Of a stretch of 64,000 nt of DNA, positions 1 through 12,832 are shown piece after piece (the first letter of the stretch is position 1; the number at the start of each line of letters is the position of its first letter). Source of the DNA: Pontederia crassipes (lineage: Eukaryota > Streptophyta > Magnoliopsida > Commelinales > Pontederiaceae); assembly GCA_030549335.1 (NCBI GenBank), contig CM060188.1, positions 69,904,696 to 69,968,695 on the forward strand. The letters are read 5' to 3'. Made by a program: the position numbers and the translations under genes. Below the pieces are notes generated by a model, which was not told where the DNA came from, did not search any database, and was given only the letters and a program-made list of their open reading frames with translations.

Positions 1-1319
1 CACGTTGCCGAATTTGGAGTCTTGTCGGTGTACATGGCTCCTGTAGGCATAGGAAGATGCAGATCTGGCCGAATCCGCTCCGCACAAGTCCTGAGGCCTC
101 CATCCTTTCTTCCTTGGCTTTCGTTTGTTGTTCATCTTCATTTCGAGCCATTCGGATCTTGTTCTTTCTATTTTTCCTCAAGCTTTCATGATGGACAGAT
201 CTATCCTATTTGCATTTTTTACTTCGGCATCAATCTTCTCCAGTTGTTCTTCGAATGTTTCGCTTCTATGTTTTCTTCCGGAGAACGATAGATCCATTTC
301 ATCGGATGAAATTTTCAGCCATATTTTTTATCTAGCATTCATCGACTCATTCTTGGAGTTGTTCGGAGATTTGTCTTCTTCATCCACGGTTGCGGTCACC
401 GATACTTGATCGTCGGCAATTTCTTGGTCGTCAATATTATTCCCGATGTTATCGTCGGAGGGGTAGGAGTCTTCTCTCTGTGTTGCCGTTATCGACATTT
501 TACCGACATTGTTGGCAATGATCGGAATGTCTTGGTTCGATGATGGTTTTTCGGTGCCTCGACTATTTTTGAAAAATCCCCCGATTCGTCGATGTTTTTT
601 CGGCATTCTCGAAGTTCCTTCTTGGGTTGTTGAGGTCAGGAGATGTTATGCCTCCGATTGTCCTCCAATTCTCTCATGATTCCTCCATCTCCAAATATGA
701 ATGTTAAGTGTAGTTCACAGCTAGTTCTTCTATTCTTATTCTATTCTTCTCCTACGTTCTTTATCTTAGTCCTTTATCTTAGTTCTTTCGGATCTTCTTT
801 CGCCACCACCCAAAATTTGATCTGCTACCACGTATCCAATGTATATGCAATATCTTCATATCGAAATTCCTTCCGTCTTCCATCACTTCTGGCGACAACT
901 TGGCTCATCAAGGTCAATTTAGTTTTCTATGTTTCCATTGTGTGTTCTTGATGTCTTCTTCTCTGTTTTTTCTTCATTTCTATTCTTATCATTCCTTTTC
1001 TTTCTTGCTCGTTCTTCTTTGGCCTGTTTCTTCTTGTCCTCTGGTTGACATCCCTCAGCGAGGGGGAGACTCCGGCATGCTTTGCGCTAGCTTGTGCTAC
1101 TACTACGAGGGATGTCTGCCGTGAGGGGGCGTGTTAGCCTCTCCAGCAACCACGACTAGCAGGTGTTCGACGATATGTAAATTGGCTTGTAGACCGATCC
1201 TACTCTAGCTGGGGTTCTTTAGTTTCGATGCTCTGGTTCTTCCAACAACAACGTTAGCAGCGACGATGATTGTCAAATTCAAGTTGGTGTTCCTGCTCCG
1301 GCTACACTACATCTGTAAA
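1..1319. other. Unassigned repetitive-looking DNA
   Basis: No gene could be supported here. Open frames on both strands are short, low in complexity (Phe/Ser/Leu-rich on +, Asp/Asn-rich on -) and match no family I recognise. A purine run followed by TGTTAG near 1116-1135 looks like a polypurine tract next to an LTR start, so this could be the 3' end of a decayed retroelement. I could not confirm that by finding a second LTR. Confidence 0.3.
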
Positions 1320-4250
1320 GTCCCGATCATTTAAAAAAAAGGTGTAAATCTTTTAAAAAGAGGGGGTGTTTTGGTCTTTCTACAAACATAAAAAAAGGCA
1401 GCCACCGTGGACAAAAAGGACGAGAGAGAAAGATTATTTCTTCTCCTCCCACTTCCTCTCATCCCGAGCGCTATAGTGTGCGACGGAGGAAGAAATCCAG
1501 CGGCGGCCGCCTACTTTCGATGCCCGTATCTCTGCTGTCCGACATTCATTTTTTGCATATGAGGTACCGTTGGAAAGAGCACGACGAGATGAACATTTTG
1601 ACATATGGTAGGAGATGATCGGTCCATTGTAGGTGACGCAGTGAGGGCCGAACACGAAAAAAGGGGAAACTTCTCCGGCGATCGATTCCAGCTCCGATTC
1701 ACGCCGATCTTTCTCCCGGTGAGTGGTGCAGCATTCTCAGGTCGATTAGGTCCATTTTAAGGTGTTGTAAATGTGTTTGTGCTCCCAATCTTGTAGATGG
1801 CTGAGATTGGGTTTTTTGGCAACCTTTCCGACGACTTTTCCGACGAGTTCGACGAGGGATTTCGGCCTAGTTCACCACAACATTTTGGTAGGTGTACACA
1901 CGAGGGAGAGACGTATTGGGTTGCTGTCCGTAAAAAAATTAATCACAAATTACTTGTAGGTTCATCGATTTTGGATTTCGATCGTCGGACGATATTTCCG
2001 ACGACTCGTCCTCAATGTGTATTGGTAAGCGAATGAAAATATAAAATAAATTTAATTTCAAATATGAAACTGATTTTTAATTAATTTTATTATGCTACTA
2101 ATGAAGAAGATGGCGTTCGGCGTTCGACGGGTGTGATTTCGATTTAGAGAGCGGAGGCCCTCTTTTATTGTGATAAAGATATGATTGGTGGCTGAAACTA
2201 TTCATAAGACTTGATTTTATAAATTGATAAGAATTAGTTATAGTGTCTAATTCGAATTATTATATGCTTAATTAGATATGATAGGTGGATGTCCGTTGAG
2301 GTTTGAGTAGGGTGCTATTAATTGGCGATTTCTTTTCCCCTATCGGTAAGCATGCTAAAAAAATTTATAGTGATGATCTATTTATGAAAATTAGTTTATA
2401 TGATAGTTATAGTTCATTAATTATGAACTTAGGTAAGAAAATTAGAAATTATAACTCTAGGTACCAAGATGTCATTACGAAGGATTATCATGAAGTGATT
2501 AATGAGCTAAAAAATAAATTATATCTAAAAGTTATAAATGTCTTAAATGATAAGGTTATATTTCTAAATAAAGTTTAAATGGATGTAATAGGTATTTCTC
2601 TCCTTTGAACAGATTCGGAGGGAAGGTAGTTGAAACTTCAGGAATCCAATATGAGGGAATTTATCTCAATTGATATGAATTGCTAAACTCTTTGGAGTGA
2701 TGACATTGTTCCACCTGATGTGAAATGAATTTTCGTGATAGTTTCATTTATGCATATTCATATATTTGTATGCTTCATATGTGTGTCATCATATATGACT
2801 TATGATATTTTATTATGAATTTTGGAAATTCATCAAAGTTTATCCTTGTGAAATTGAAGTGAATATTTGATTTTTGAAAAGGAAAGTTTATATGATGGTT
2901 TCTAATTATAAACTTCGCATCATGTGCATTACATATAAAAACCCGCATAAGACGGAGTGTTTTCACCTCAGAGGATTAGCCAACTCTGAGTAGACCGGTT
3001 GGGGTTCGGTATGCTCTGTGTCGATATAGTGACACGAAGAGCAGGTTCAACATCCTGTGTCGATATAGTGGCACGAATGGTGAAATTAGAACAATCATCC
3101 TGTGACGATATAGTGACACGAGGGATGGAATAAAGAAAGAAAGGAAACAAGCTCTGTGTCGATATAGTGACACGAGGGACGAAATTAGAACAATCACCCT
3201 TTGGCGATATAATGACACGAGGGGTGTGTGAAGAAGCACTCGATTGACGAGTAATATGAATATCCGTGTTTGATGATGTTTATCCAAATTTTATGATGTT
3301 ATCTTATTACCATGCATGTGCACTCATGACATCCGTTCTGATATGATAATTATTTAAATGAATTTCCTTGAAGGATTGAAAAAGGTTTGGAATGATTTCT
3401 AAAAATAAAGATAGTTTTTCTTTCACTGTTTTAATACTTGAGATAGTTGTTTTATTCACTGAGCTTTTTAATGCTACTCCTCTTACTTATTTTTTCAAGT
3501 AATGAATGAAAGCTTGCATAGCATGAAATAAGAAATGTAAATGGGCTAAAAAACGAGCGCGTGTGAGAGGGGTGATTATCGTATTGCTAACTTTATATTT
3601 CATTGAGTATTCTTATACGGATTTGTTCCTCGAAGAATGCTTTGAAAGATTTTGGACATGTTGAATTATTATGTGAAGCGATAGACGCTCACGTTATATG
3701 ATTTACTCGTGATTTTCTTTTGAGAGAGAGCTTGTGACTCATTATTTTTGGGCATGTGTTCTCACTCTTTTGAATTGTCAGTAATGTCTTTATAATTGTC
3801 TGTGATGATTAAAGTTTTGAAGTTAATTGTTCATGATGAGATATATATGAATTATTGTACATGACGTATAGATGAATTTACGCATACGTCATGCCAAAAT
3901 TTTTGAAAATTTCCAGAGTTAATTTATTTTTGAAACGTTGATTTCCATTGAAGTTTTGAATTTGAATTTAAATGATTGATTTTTCGATTTTATCCCTTGT
4001 GACGTCAAAAGAAGTAGTAGGGCGGCACAACATCCGATAATGTCTCTGTGCATGTTCTTTTACAAATGTTCGATAGGTGTATTCAGTTTGATCGACAATG
4101 GGTTGTTCCTTGTGGGTGTTGTTCAACCGCTATTCATCGTCTCACAGCGATGGGTGTGTTGGAAGACACAACGTCGTCGTCTCAACTCCAGCCGAGCTAT
4201 GTCATCTCCGAATGAGCTATAAATATAGCTAGCAACTTACAATGTCGTGT
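1320..4250. repeat. LTR-like region of a decayed retroelement
   Basis: There is no coding potential. The stretch has the texture of the other long LTRs in this window: a GC-rich leader with short inverted repeats (for example GTCGGA and TCCGAC arms at 1983-2001), a long AT-rich middle, and a tandem hairpin array at 3014-3225. I could not place exact TG...CA ends or a target duplication, so calling it an LTR is an inference from composition and from the array. Confidence 0.35.
3014..3225. repeat. Five-unit hairpin array
   Basis: Five copies of a roughly 23-bp motif start near 3014, 3055, 3099, 3152 and 3197, spaced about 40-53 bp apart. The core is an inverted repeat, GTGTC-GATATAGT-GACAC, with 5-bp arms and an 8-bp loop. 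Copies differ by one to four bases (GTGAC for GTGTC in unit 3, GGCAC for GACAC in unit 2). Spacers are also partly repeated (GAAATTAGAACAATCA twice). In translation it gives a spurious VSLYRHR repeat. Confidence 0.8.
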
Positions 4251-5065
4251 TCGTATTTCTTTGTCTTCTTGTAGCAGTATAATTCTGGTTTATTACTTTT
4301 GTATTAAAGCTATAAATAGAGTAATGATAGGTCCAATTGTAAGTGTCTTTCCTAATTGGATAGAAAATTACTTTCCTCTTTCGTCTACCTCTCCATCCTC
4401 GTCTCTGCAACTTTTCTTCGTGTTCTTCTTTTTCTCCGGCATTCTCTTGCGAACCATCCGTGACCTCGATTCTTGACGGTATTTGAAAGGCATCATGCAA
4501 AATTATAACTGAAATGACCACTCACTGATTGCATGCATCCATATGGCAGATCTATAACTTTTTTTACAACTAAAATTTAACGTGCACGGGTAAAAAACAA
4601 AATACGTCCACGTCTACTGTGTACTTGTATGTTGCTTTCTTTCCCTACATCGACGTGTTACTTACGTGGAAGAATCTTGTTTCTATGCCAATATAACATC
4701 AAGTCCTTAAACAAATTCACACACATTGTTCAAACCAATCCTTGTAATTTTAAAAAGTAATTAATTAATTAATTATTATTCAATTAATGGAAAAGTAGAT
4801 ATCTCGGTTATAAATACATACATATAATTTACAATTTGCATGTATTACATATCATAACTTTTTTAAATATTATTTTCCATTTTCAAATAATATTATTTAC
4901 TTTAAAAGTCAAACATTAATTAATATATATGAAAATGAAGAAAAAATAATTAAAATTACGTAAAAAAAAGTTATTTTCTCAAACTTCTTCTAAATTATTA
5001 AGTTTTTTTACATCTAACCTTCAAAATATGGACATAAATGACTTAATTTTTTATATCCCTAAATG
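4251..5065. other. AT-rich spacer, no gene seen
   Basis: AT-rich non-coding DNA with homopolymer runs. I see no supported gene, RNA or bounded mobile element. Confidence 0.5.
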
Positions 5066-5068
5066 AAG

Positions 5069-5254
5069 GTGTCCCCTCTTTAAAGGAGGGACACAGTGTC
5101 CCATATATTTCTATCCATTGAATTGAAAATGTATGAATCTTATTTTATTCATTGTCATTTCAAAACTTTGAATCTGATTCATCGATTCTTGATCTAATGA
5201 ATAAAAAGAAAGGAGACACTTATATCCCTCATTTAAAAGAGGGACACGTCCATT
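5069..5254. mobile_element. Small inverted-repeat element, MITE-like
   Basis: Two arms about 190 bp apart are imperfect inverted copies. The left arm contains the near-palindrome GTCCCCTCTTTAAAGGAGGG, and the right arm, read on the other strand, contains GTCCCTCTTTTAAATGAGGG. The middle is AT-rich and non-coding. A target-site duplication could not be identified with confidence, so the boundaries are approximate and the superfamily is open. Confidence 0.4.
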
Positions 5255-6250
5255 AAGCTTTTTCAATTATACTTATGTTAAGTTTTCTAATATCTTTCTT
5301 TTTCAATTTTACGAAGAAACTAAATTATGTCTCCATGCAAGGCTTAATTTCATATTGATGTGTCTTAGAGGAATGGGTAATTTAATTTTTTCATGAATAA
5401 AAAAATAAAGATAACAAAAAACTTAACAGGAAAAAAAATTAAAGTGAAAAATTCATGATAATTTAAAAATACTGAAAATTAAGTCCATACTATGAGGTTA
5501 GAGTAAAAAATTATAATAGTTTAGAAGATAATCCAAAGAACATTTCAAATTCGTATTCTTTGCGGAAACAAAATACATGACCGCGATTTCTTTAAGCTTG
5601 ATTTAAAAAAAACATTAATCAAACACGCAAATTTTAACTTCATCATTTTTTTTCAAATGCCAAAATGGCACAAAACAAAAAAAAACACCTAATAAAACAC
5701 AACTTACCATGTAATTATTGAAAGGATCCGTGCCCGACGGCTATTATCCTTCATTACTTTCCTAATTAAAGGGTCTCTAATTATCTTCTTAATCCAATCC
5801 CTAATCTTTCGTCCTAATCTTATCCGAAATTAATGGCATCCACCCCTCCAAAAAAAGCTGACCACCATATCTTCTTTATCCAAAACAGAACGCGCCTTAA
5901 TTAAAACAAAATTAGTTTACAAAAAAAAATTGCTCTAATCACGGCGAACGACCGCCACACACGTGTCACCGAATCTATCACACATCTCGATCGGCATTCC
6001 ACGTGGTGTCTCCACCGGATATGTTGCGCATCCAAAAAGGTCGTCGAGTCTTTTTATCCCCACCAAAATCCTACGTGTCATATCAAATAAAGCGGGGTGG
6101 TGCACCCTGAAGAGTAACCCAACTCACGGACGCCTCAGCGGCCTCGTGGGGACCCACACTGTGACGGGGTTTTATTTTGAGTCGGAAAGAAATGGGTGGA
6201 CTTAAGGAGGCTTTGTCTCGGAATTGGATAAGAATGCAACGCCTCGTCCG
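5255..6250. other. AT-rich spacer and distal upstream region of the DnaJ-like gene
   Basis: AT-rich, non-coding to about 5930, then more GC-rich with several ACGT-core motifs (ACACGTGTC near 5959, CCACGTGG near 6000). This is the likely distal promoter of the downstream chaperone gene. No other gene is seen. Confidence 0.45.
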
Positions 6251-6251
6251 C

Positions 6252-6298
6252 TCACGTGATCCGCAGGTGACCAGAGCACATCGCCCTCCTCTATATAA
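6252..6298 (+). promoter_or_regulatory. G-box and TATA box of the DnaJ-like gene
   Basis: A palindromic G-box TCACGTGA lies at 6252-6259 and a TATA-like CTATATAAT at 6291-6299, about 95-100 bp before the chosen ATG. Further ACGT-core elements lie upstream near 5960 and 6000. G-boxes are bound by bZIP and bHLH factors in light and stress responses. The functional assignment is inferred from position and motif only. Confidence 0.5.
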
Positions 6299-6392
6299 TG
6301 CGCCTGCGATTGGGGGGAAGCGGATGCGTTCTAAGTCTGTTCAAGAATTTGCAGCGGTTGCATTTTTGATCGGTTTTTTAAAAGAGGGGATT

Positions 6393-7222
6393 ATGGCGAT
6401 GTCGATGGGGATGATGGGGCCGATGGGTTCGTCTTCGTCGTCGGCGATCGGGTGCTTGTTGGGACGGAGCGGCAGGCGGCCGATGAAAGGGCGCCCCCGG
6501 GGCGGCGCCGGCGGGGTGCGGTGCAGCGCCGTGGCCGGAGTGAGCCTGAAGGATCAGTACCGGACGCTCAGACTGCAGCCCGGTGCGTCGGAGAGAGATG
6601 TCAAGAAGGCGTTCCGGCAGCTCGCCCTTCAGGTATACTTCTTCCTCTGAGATTGATCTGTAAAGATTGTTTTTTTTTTTGTTTGGATTGTGACAAGAGG
6701 GGTTCTTCTTTTAGCATAGAAATATTAAAAAAAATGATTAGTGCAGTTAAAAAGTTATCGATGTGTTCTGTTTTTGCAGTATCATCCAGACGTTTGCAAA
6801 GATAGCGATTGCGGCGTCCAGTTCCATTTGATTAATGAGGCCTACGATGTAAGCAATCTCAAATCTCTGCAATTTTCCTTGTAATATATCCAATAATAAA
6901 CAGAAAGCAAAACAAAAATCAAGTCTAGTCTGATGAAAGACCCACCTTTTTTGAAAAAAAGAAAGAATATTAAGATCCAGGGGCACGCTGCACATTTGAC
7001 TTAATTTCTTGTTCGTCCGTGCAGGTCATTATTACTGCTCTGAGACAGCCCGAAGACGAGGAAGAGCAGTGGCAGTCGCAAGGTGGTGGCCAGGAGGGCT
7101 ACGACGACGACGACCAGTTCCGGGGGATGTGCGACTCGGACTGGGACTTGTGGGAGGAATGGATGGGATGGGAAGGCGCCGGAATCAGGGACTACTCCTC
7201 CCACATCAACCCCTACATCTGA
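6393..7222 (+). CDS. Chloroplast DnaJ-like co-chaperone (J8 type)
   Basis: Three exons joined by GT-AG introns: 6393-6632, 6780-6848 and 7025-7222, giving 168 residues. A Ser/Arg-rich, Met-rich leader (about residues 1-48) looks like a plastid transit peptide. A J domain follows at about 54-110, with [19 protein letters not shown], the diagnostic HPD triplet at 82-84 (immediately after intron 1) and [10 protein letters not shown]. The C-terminus is acidic and Trp-rich (about 113-168), with no G/F or zinc-finger domain, which fits the small type III plastid J proteins such as DnaJ8. J proteins stimulate the ATPase of Hsp70, here presumably stromal. The reading frame stays open upstream of the start, but the TATA box lies within that upstream part, so the ATG at 6393 is preferred. 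Family recognition is firm; the exact orthologue is inferred. Confidence 0.88.
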
Positions 7223-8132
7223 ACTTAGCTTCCTCATAACTGATCCAACTTAGGCTTTGTTCTTGTTTTCCCTTAATTTGTTTTCCAAGCGGGAATGTTT
7301 GTATATAGATGTGTCCAAGCTCTAATGAGCAATGGACGATTCGATGTTACTTATGTGTGGTCTGTAACCTTTCCTAGTTTCTGTGGAAGGGTGCTGATCA
7401 TTGACTCCAGCAGCTTGTGATTAATGAAAAGGTGGAGTTGCAAAAAAAAAGTTTAATGTTCTCTGTGCTTTCTGATGTATTTTAACACTGGTACAAATAG
7501 TGCTTTGTTTACTGCGAACAGCGGCAGAATACAAACACGGAACAGAAAATTATCTTTACAAAAATGAATCTTTTCTGGAAGTCAAGAATTTATCCTTCTT
7601 TGACAATAATATGTTGCCAGAAGACTTGGAATATGACCAGGATATATTGTCGCTTGGTGGACATTGCTGACCACACATGGGGACAAAAGTTGATGAGTCA
7701 GCTCCGTTATCTATTTCTCACATTTATCAGCAAAAGATTTATTGGTGAATGTATGAAGTAGGATAAAAAAAAATACACGTTTAATGTATCGTACTTCTTA
7801 TGTTAATCACCATGATTTACTTATGTTAATCACCGTGACTTTTAATACTGATGAATCATGATATCTTAATCATTTAACATTATGATTCACATAATTTCTA
7901 TATACACCATTGATCTCAGATGTAATAATACTATTTATGAGATCCTACCTATTTAAAAATTATCTCTATTAAATTCTTCTCAGGAATGATAAAAATCTTT
8001 CTACATATAACTAATATTGATTGGGACAACTCACTTTACAGGATCGAAGTCACCATTTTAATCTCGAAAATATAGACTCTGAATTAATAAGATATTAATA
8101 ATTTCGAACAATGTCATTGTGGTATAAAAAAT
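7223..8132. other. 3' flank of the DnaJ-like gene and AT-rich spacer
   Basis: The first roughly 220 bases are the likely 3' UTR of the chaperone gene, ending around an A run near 7442. The rest is AT-rich spacer with a short unsupported open frame. No RNA gene or bounded repeat is seen. Confidence 0.5.
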
Positions 8133-8140
8133 CTCCCTAC

Positions 8141-8430
8141 CGAGGTTGTCTAAGATATTCATCTTGAGGATATTATGTATAAGATTTTAATATGATCTTA
8201 ATTTTGATCACCCAATCTTACGATCTTATCTCATCCTATACGATCTTATCTCATCCTATATGATCTCATATGATACAAAAAAAATAACATTTATTATATT
8301 TAAAATATATTTTTTATTAATAGGTAAGATCTTACAATCCTCATTTGATCTTATGATCTCCGATTTTAAATACGATTTTTGATATTATGACCTACAATCT
8401 CTTTGTAAGATCTTTTTCTTGACTATCTTG
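8141..8430. mobile_element. hAT-type MITE, 290 bp, diverged relative of the 45513-46199 element
   Basis: Non-coding element flanked by a perfect 8-bp direct repeat CTCCCTAC at 8133-8140 and 8431-8438. The left end is CGAGGTTGTCTAAGAT; the right end, read on the other strand, is CAAGATAGTCAAGAAA. The interior is built from repeats of GATCTTATCTCATCCTAT and GATCTTAC. Both the ends and the GATCTTAC vocabulary resemble the element at 45513-46199, so the two look like one family of different age. An 8-bp duplication and CA-type ends are characteristic of the hAT superfamily. Confidence 0.72.
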
Positions 8431-8529
8431 CTCCCTACAATGAAGTTTTGTAAAAAAAAAATGGGAGTTATGTTAAATTCCTCATTTTTCTTTTTTCTCA
8501 TTTTTTCACAATTTTAGGTACAAGGTACA

Positions 8530-9858
8530 TTTAACACCTCGAAATTTTTAAATTTGAAAATTTTTTTTGTAATTAAAATAAATCTAAAATTTAGAAATTT
8601 TTTAAAGAAAGTTAAAGTTTGAAAAGAATAAAAGTATAGGAAGGATAAGAGAGGGGGAAAGAGAAGATGATAAAAGTTTGAACTAGAAAAAAAAGTGTTA
8701 TTAAACATGACATAGGAAAAGATGATTCCCAATTAGTTTAGAAGTCAAAATTATAATGAGATTGAGGATTCAAAATTGAATTTGAATCTAACTATAAGTT
8801 TAGGAAATAAAAGATTCTTAATGAAAGTTAAAATAAGAGTTTTAGAAAATAAAATAATATTCTTTTATTATTTTATTCTAAAAATTAAAAGTTAAAAATA
8901 ATAATTAATTATTTTGAATTTTAAATAAATAGATAAAATTATTTCGAAAATCCTTTTTAAATAAAAGGATGAAAGAAGTTGAAAAAGAGGTAGAATTTGG
9001 ATTGAAGAAGAGAAAGTAAAAGAAGGAAAGCGAAAGTTGTTTTAATTAAAGATAAATAAAATTGGTTAAGGATAAGGTTTATAAGTTGATTAGAGGTGGT
9101 TTGTATTAAATTTCTTGTTGTTAGAATAATTATCATGTAATTAGTTTAACCTTATAAATAGAATCCATCTCCATACCAACCTCCTTTTACTTAGAAAGCT
9201 CAGTTTTTTCACCAACTTTAGAACCTTAAAACTTCGTCCTCGGTGCGCATGTGCGACGGTGCGACCCGACAATCTCTTCATGGTACAAAGATCTATCAAA
9301 GAACGTCGGTCTCATGGTTCGTCGTTGGATCTCACCATAAAATGCATCCGAAGTCTCGAATTTCAGGTAGTTTTCAGATTTACTTTTGGATAAAATTTCT
9401 TAATGAAATAGATCAGATGATGGATGAATTAGGATTGATTTATGTTCTCATATAATGCATGAATAGTTTTATATTGCTTTGTACCGAACGGAATAGTGTA
9501 CAAAAAGTTATAGCACGCTAAAGTCTCAAAAAAATATTATCGAAATTCCAGAAGCTGGAACCGCTCCGTGTAGAGATAAACTTGGCCCAAGCTCATCTTT
9601 CTTCGAATCTGGCATGGATTCAAGTAAACTCGACTCGGACTCTTGGCAACTCGGCCCGGGCTCTGTGGTGATCATTTTGCGTGCTCGGATTTCTTTTTCC
9701 AATGACTCGACCCGAGCCACCCTCGAACCCAACCTAGGTTTTGGAAAAGAAGTATAGATGTTCATGTCGAACTCGGCCCGGGTTCAACTGAGCACAACCC
9801 AAGTTCAGTCCAAACCCGGTCTGAGTTTAGACGTACCCGACCCATATTTGGTGTTACA
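8530..9858 (+). repeat. Probable solo LTR of a Gypsy element
   Basis: The left end TTTAACACCTCGAAATTT resembles the TGTAACACC start of the other Gypsy LTRs in the window, with the second base changed. The right end is TGGTGTTACA. A TATA-like TATAAATAG near 9155 and a leader-like stretch after it fit an LTR promoter and R region. A cluster of CTCGGCCCGGG-type near-palindromes lies at about 9590-9840. No primer-binding site follows the right end, which suggests a solo LTR. I found no matching target duplication, so the ends are provisional. Confidence 0.45.
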
Positions 9859-11128
9859 AATTAGTGTCTTTAGTATTGAGTAATTGTTCTAATATTTCCT
9901 TCATTATGTTAAATAGAGAATAGTAAGAATGTTAATTAAGTCAATAGATAAAAGTCATAAAACGGGACTTTATGTGCATTGATTGATAATGGAATGGAAT
10001 GAGATAGAAAAAATGAAGATGAGTATTAGCAGTCTTACCAACCCCAATGGAATAAAAAATTTGAATATGGGTATTAATAGCCCAATCATGCCTGAGATTT
10101 AAATAAATGGATCTCACTCTCTTATTGGGCTTGTCATTGTCATACATTTGATCGTGGTTTGATCCACCATGACCCCACGTGATAATAAAAGAAGTTGATC
10201 TCGCATTAAGATAACACATACAAATGTTCTAGAAATTTGTTAAAATAAAAAATGTTGTGAAAGAACAAAATAAATATAACAGAAAAGAGAAAGGACACAA
10301 ATAATAGAAAGAAATGAATAGAATTAGTTTCTCGTACCAAAAGTTTACCTATTTTTATTAATTCTTCTTATCCAATTGTGTTATCTTATATAGTAAGTAT
10401 TTTTATACTCATGAAAATTCTAATTTTTTTTTATTTGAATCATACAGATAGTTGAACCCAAAAGTAAGGATAGAGGCGTGCACATCAGTAATGTTCGTGG
10501 TACATGAAAGTTGAGTAACTCCTAATGTAAAGTTAATTATAAGATAATTGACTTTTGATGACTATTAGGAAAGAATAGTTGGAAAGTATAGTCCGCTTCC
10601 GCACTTTGTCGAAGAAAAATAAATAGTTGTTTTGCTTCCGCATCTATATAAAGAAAGACTCGAGAAGAATGAACTAATGCAATCCAAAATAAGTCCAAAT
10701 GTTTCAACATATTTTTATTCACATTACATAAGTTTTAGGCTTGACCAGAGTGACATACGGTGTTGTTATTGGGGAAAAATTTAATATAATTGTATTATGG
10801 CTACGTTTTACACTTTTTCTTAACATTTGTTTGTAAATTTCATACCTCAGTTATATCTAACATAAATAAAGGAATACATGGAAAAGAAAAGAAAAAAATA
10901 TTGTGATTAAATATATAATAATTAAAATTTCAATTAAAATGCATATAATCCTTCTTAATATGATGCTGATTTAATTATCAATATATTATCTTTTGAAATA
11001 AACAAAATGAACAAAGTGCCAATCAAATGATGGTTTGGAAGTGATTTCATACTTGCACAATCAAAAAAAATTTCTGCTACTTTTTGTGTGAGCTAATTTG
11101 GTTCAAACATAATTATTCACAAAATATA
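9859..11128. other. AT-rich spacer, no gene seen
   Basis: AT-rich DNA with short, low-complexity open frames on both strands. No conserved domain, RNA gene or bounded repeat was found. Confidence 0.5.
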
Positions 11129-11920
11129 TGTAATACCCCAGATTTTTTAAAAAGGGTAAATTGAGCTTAATGGTTATATTTGAGCCCAAAACTCTAATGT
11201 CCCTAGTTTAAAACCCCCAAGCCTCCTTGTTAATCTTTTTTTTATCTACCTAATCCTGACTAGGGCTTGAGGAAAAGAGATCTGGGGAGCAAGGAAAAAG
11301 AGGAAGAAAGAGGAGGAGATCAAACGAGGATTGAATGTATGTAAAGAAGATCCAACCCCTCTCTCTTCTCTTAATGGTTTTGATTGCATGGATTGAAAGA
11401 TCTAAGAACACCCTAGTTCTTAGTTGGTATTTTGATGAGTTCATGAGATCTGAAGTTTATCATGTGTTCCATGTTAAGATCCATCATTAATAGATCCATA
11501 TACTAGAGCTTTTATTGAAAAAATCATGTTTTTATGCTTTTGGAAGAAAAGAGCTCCAGATCTTTCAGAATGCGTGATCTTATATGTTATTATCTGATTT
11601 ATGATACTTTATTGTCTATAAAACATGTAAGAATTGCATATAATGCTCAAGATTATTTTCTCCAAAGGTTTGATAAAATTCTATGCAAAAATGGGCATAA
11701 AGTATGAAAGAAGGGGCCGAAACGGAGCGTTCTGTCATGCCCGTGACATCCATTGTCACGGCCGTGATACACGGCCGTGATACACGACCATGAGAGAGGG
11801 GTAAAGTCACAAGGGTTCTATCATGGCCGTAACCAACCCAATCACTGACAGTCTGAAAAATTGGAATTATGTTATATTTAACTTATTTTCAAGGTATTTA
11901 TTATTATGTAATGATGATTG
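11129..11920 (+). repeat. Truncated 5' LTR
   Basis: Collinear with the first part of the 3' LTR at 12833, including the AGATCTG...GAGGAAGA leader and the region around GTTATATTTAACTT. It carries a shorter palindrome array (about 11735-11835) than its partner, because a block of roughly 130 bp is missing. The LTR breaks off shortly after the ATTATGTAATGATGATTG segment. Confidence 0.7.
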
Positions 11921-11969
11921 AACCTCGTGGTCACGATCGTGAGAGAGGGATAAAGTCACAGGGGTTCTG

Positions 11970-12786
11970 GATAGGGTTGTAGCATGTTTTTGGCACAAGG
12001 CTGCACTATAGTATTGCCTTTTACCCTCAAAGCGATGGGCAAAGTGAAAGGACAATCCAGACTCTAGAAGAAATGTTGTGAGCATGTGCAATAGATAGGC
12101 AAGGCAGCTGAGATGATTATCTTGCCTTAGCTGAGTTGCTTATAACAACAGCTATCATTCCTCTATAAAAATGACACCATTTGAAACACTGTATGGAAGA
12201 TCTTGTAGGTCTTCCACATGTTAGAGTGCAATTGGTGAAGAAAGACTATTAGGATCTGAGCTAATAGAGAAGTATGTAGAGAAGGTAGATCTAATAAAGG
12301 AAAAAATGACGATAGCTCAGAATCGTCAGAAAAATTATGCAGACAAGAAGAGAAAGGAACAAATCTAAATCTACCAGGTTGGAGACCACATACTATTGAA
12401 GGTACCTCCTACCAAAAGAGTCATGAGATTCAGGAGAAAAGGCAAATTGACTCCTAAATATCAGTCGATTTGAGATTCTAGAGAAGGTAGCAAAAGGAGC
12501 GTACAAGTTAGCATTGCGTCCTTCATATGCCAGAATCCATATGCTTCGCAAGTATACATATAACAGCTTCTATATAGTGGTGATTGAAGAGCCAACCATT
12601 CAAGAAGACCTCACTTATGAGGAGTATCCTATAGAGATATTAGAGTATGATAAGTGTCGACCGAGGAACAAAGTGGTGAAGATGGTGAAGATTGCATAGA
12701 AGCACCACAATGGAACCGAAATGACATGGGAACTAGAAGAACAAATGAAAGAAAAATTTTCAAGACCATTCGTGAAGTGCTCTTAG
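11970..12786 (+). pseudogene. Ty3/Gypsy integrase remnant (catalytic end and C-terminal domain)
   Basis: Broken frames on the plus strand retain recognisable integrase signatures. One is FYPQSDGQSERTIQTLEEML around 12020-12080, the region carrying the third catalytic acidic residue. Others are a stretch like IAQNRQKNYADKKRK near 12310-12355, VGDHILLKVPP near 12380 and the terminal LRKY motif near 12542. Several stops and frame changes interrupt it, so it is not functional. It belongs to the element bounded by the LTRs at 11129 and 12833. Confidence 0.75.
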
Positions 12787-12832
12787 TATGTTTAAATTTC
12801 AAGGACGAATTCTCAATTAGGTGGGGGGAGGA

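Noticed and set aside
1-1135. Copia-type polyprotein with a polypurine tract at 1116
   Set aside because: No reverse transcriptase or RNase H motif could be read on either strand and no paired LTR was found.
3014-3225. CRISPR-like array of direct repeats with spacers
   Set aside because: Nuclear plant DNA, only five divergent copies, spacers partly repeated and no cas genes. The same applies to the other palindrome arrays.
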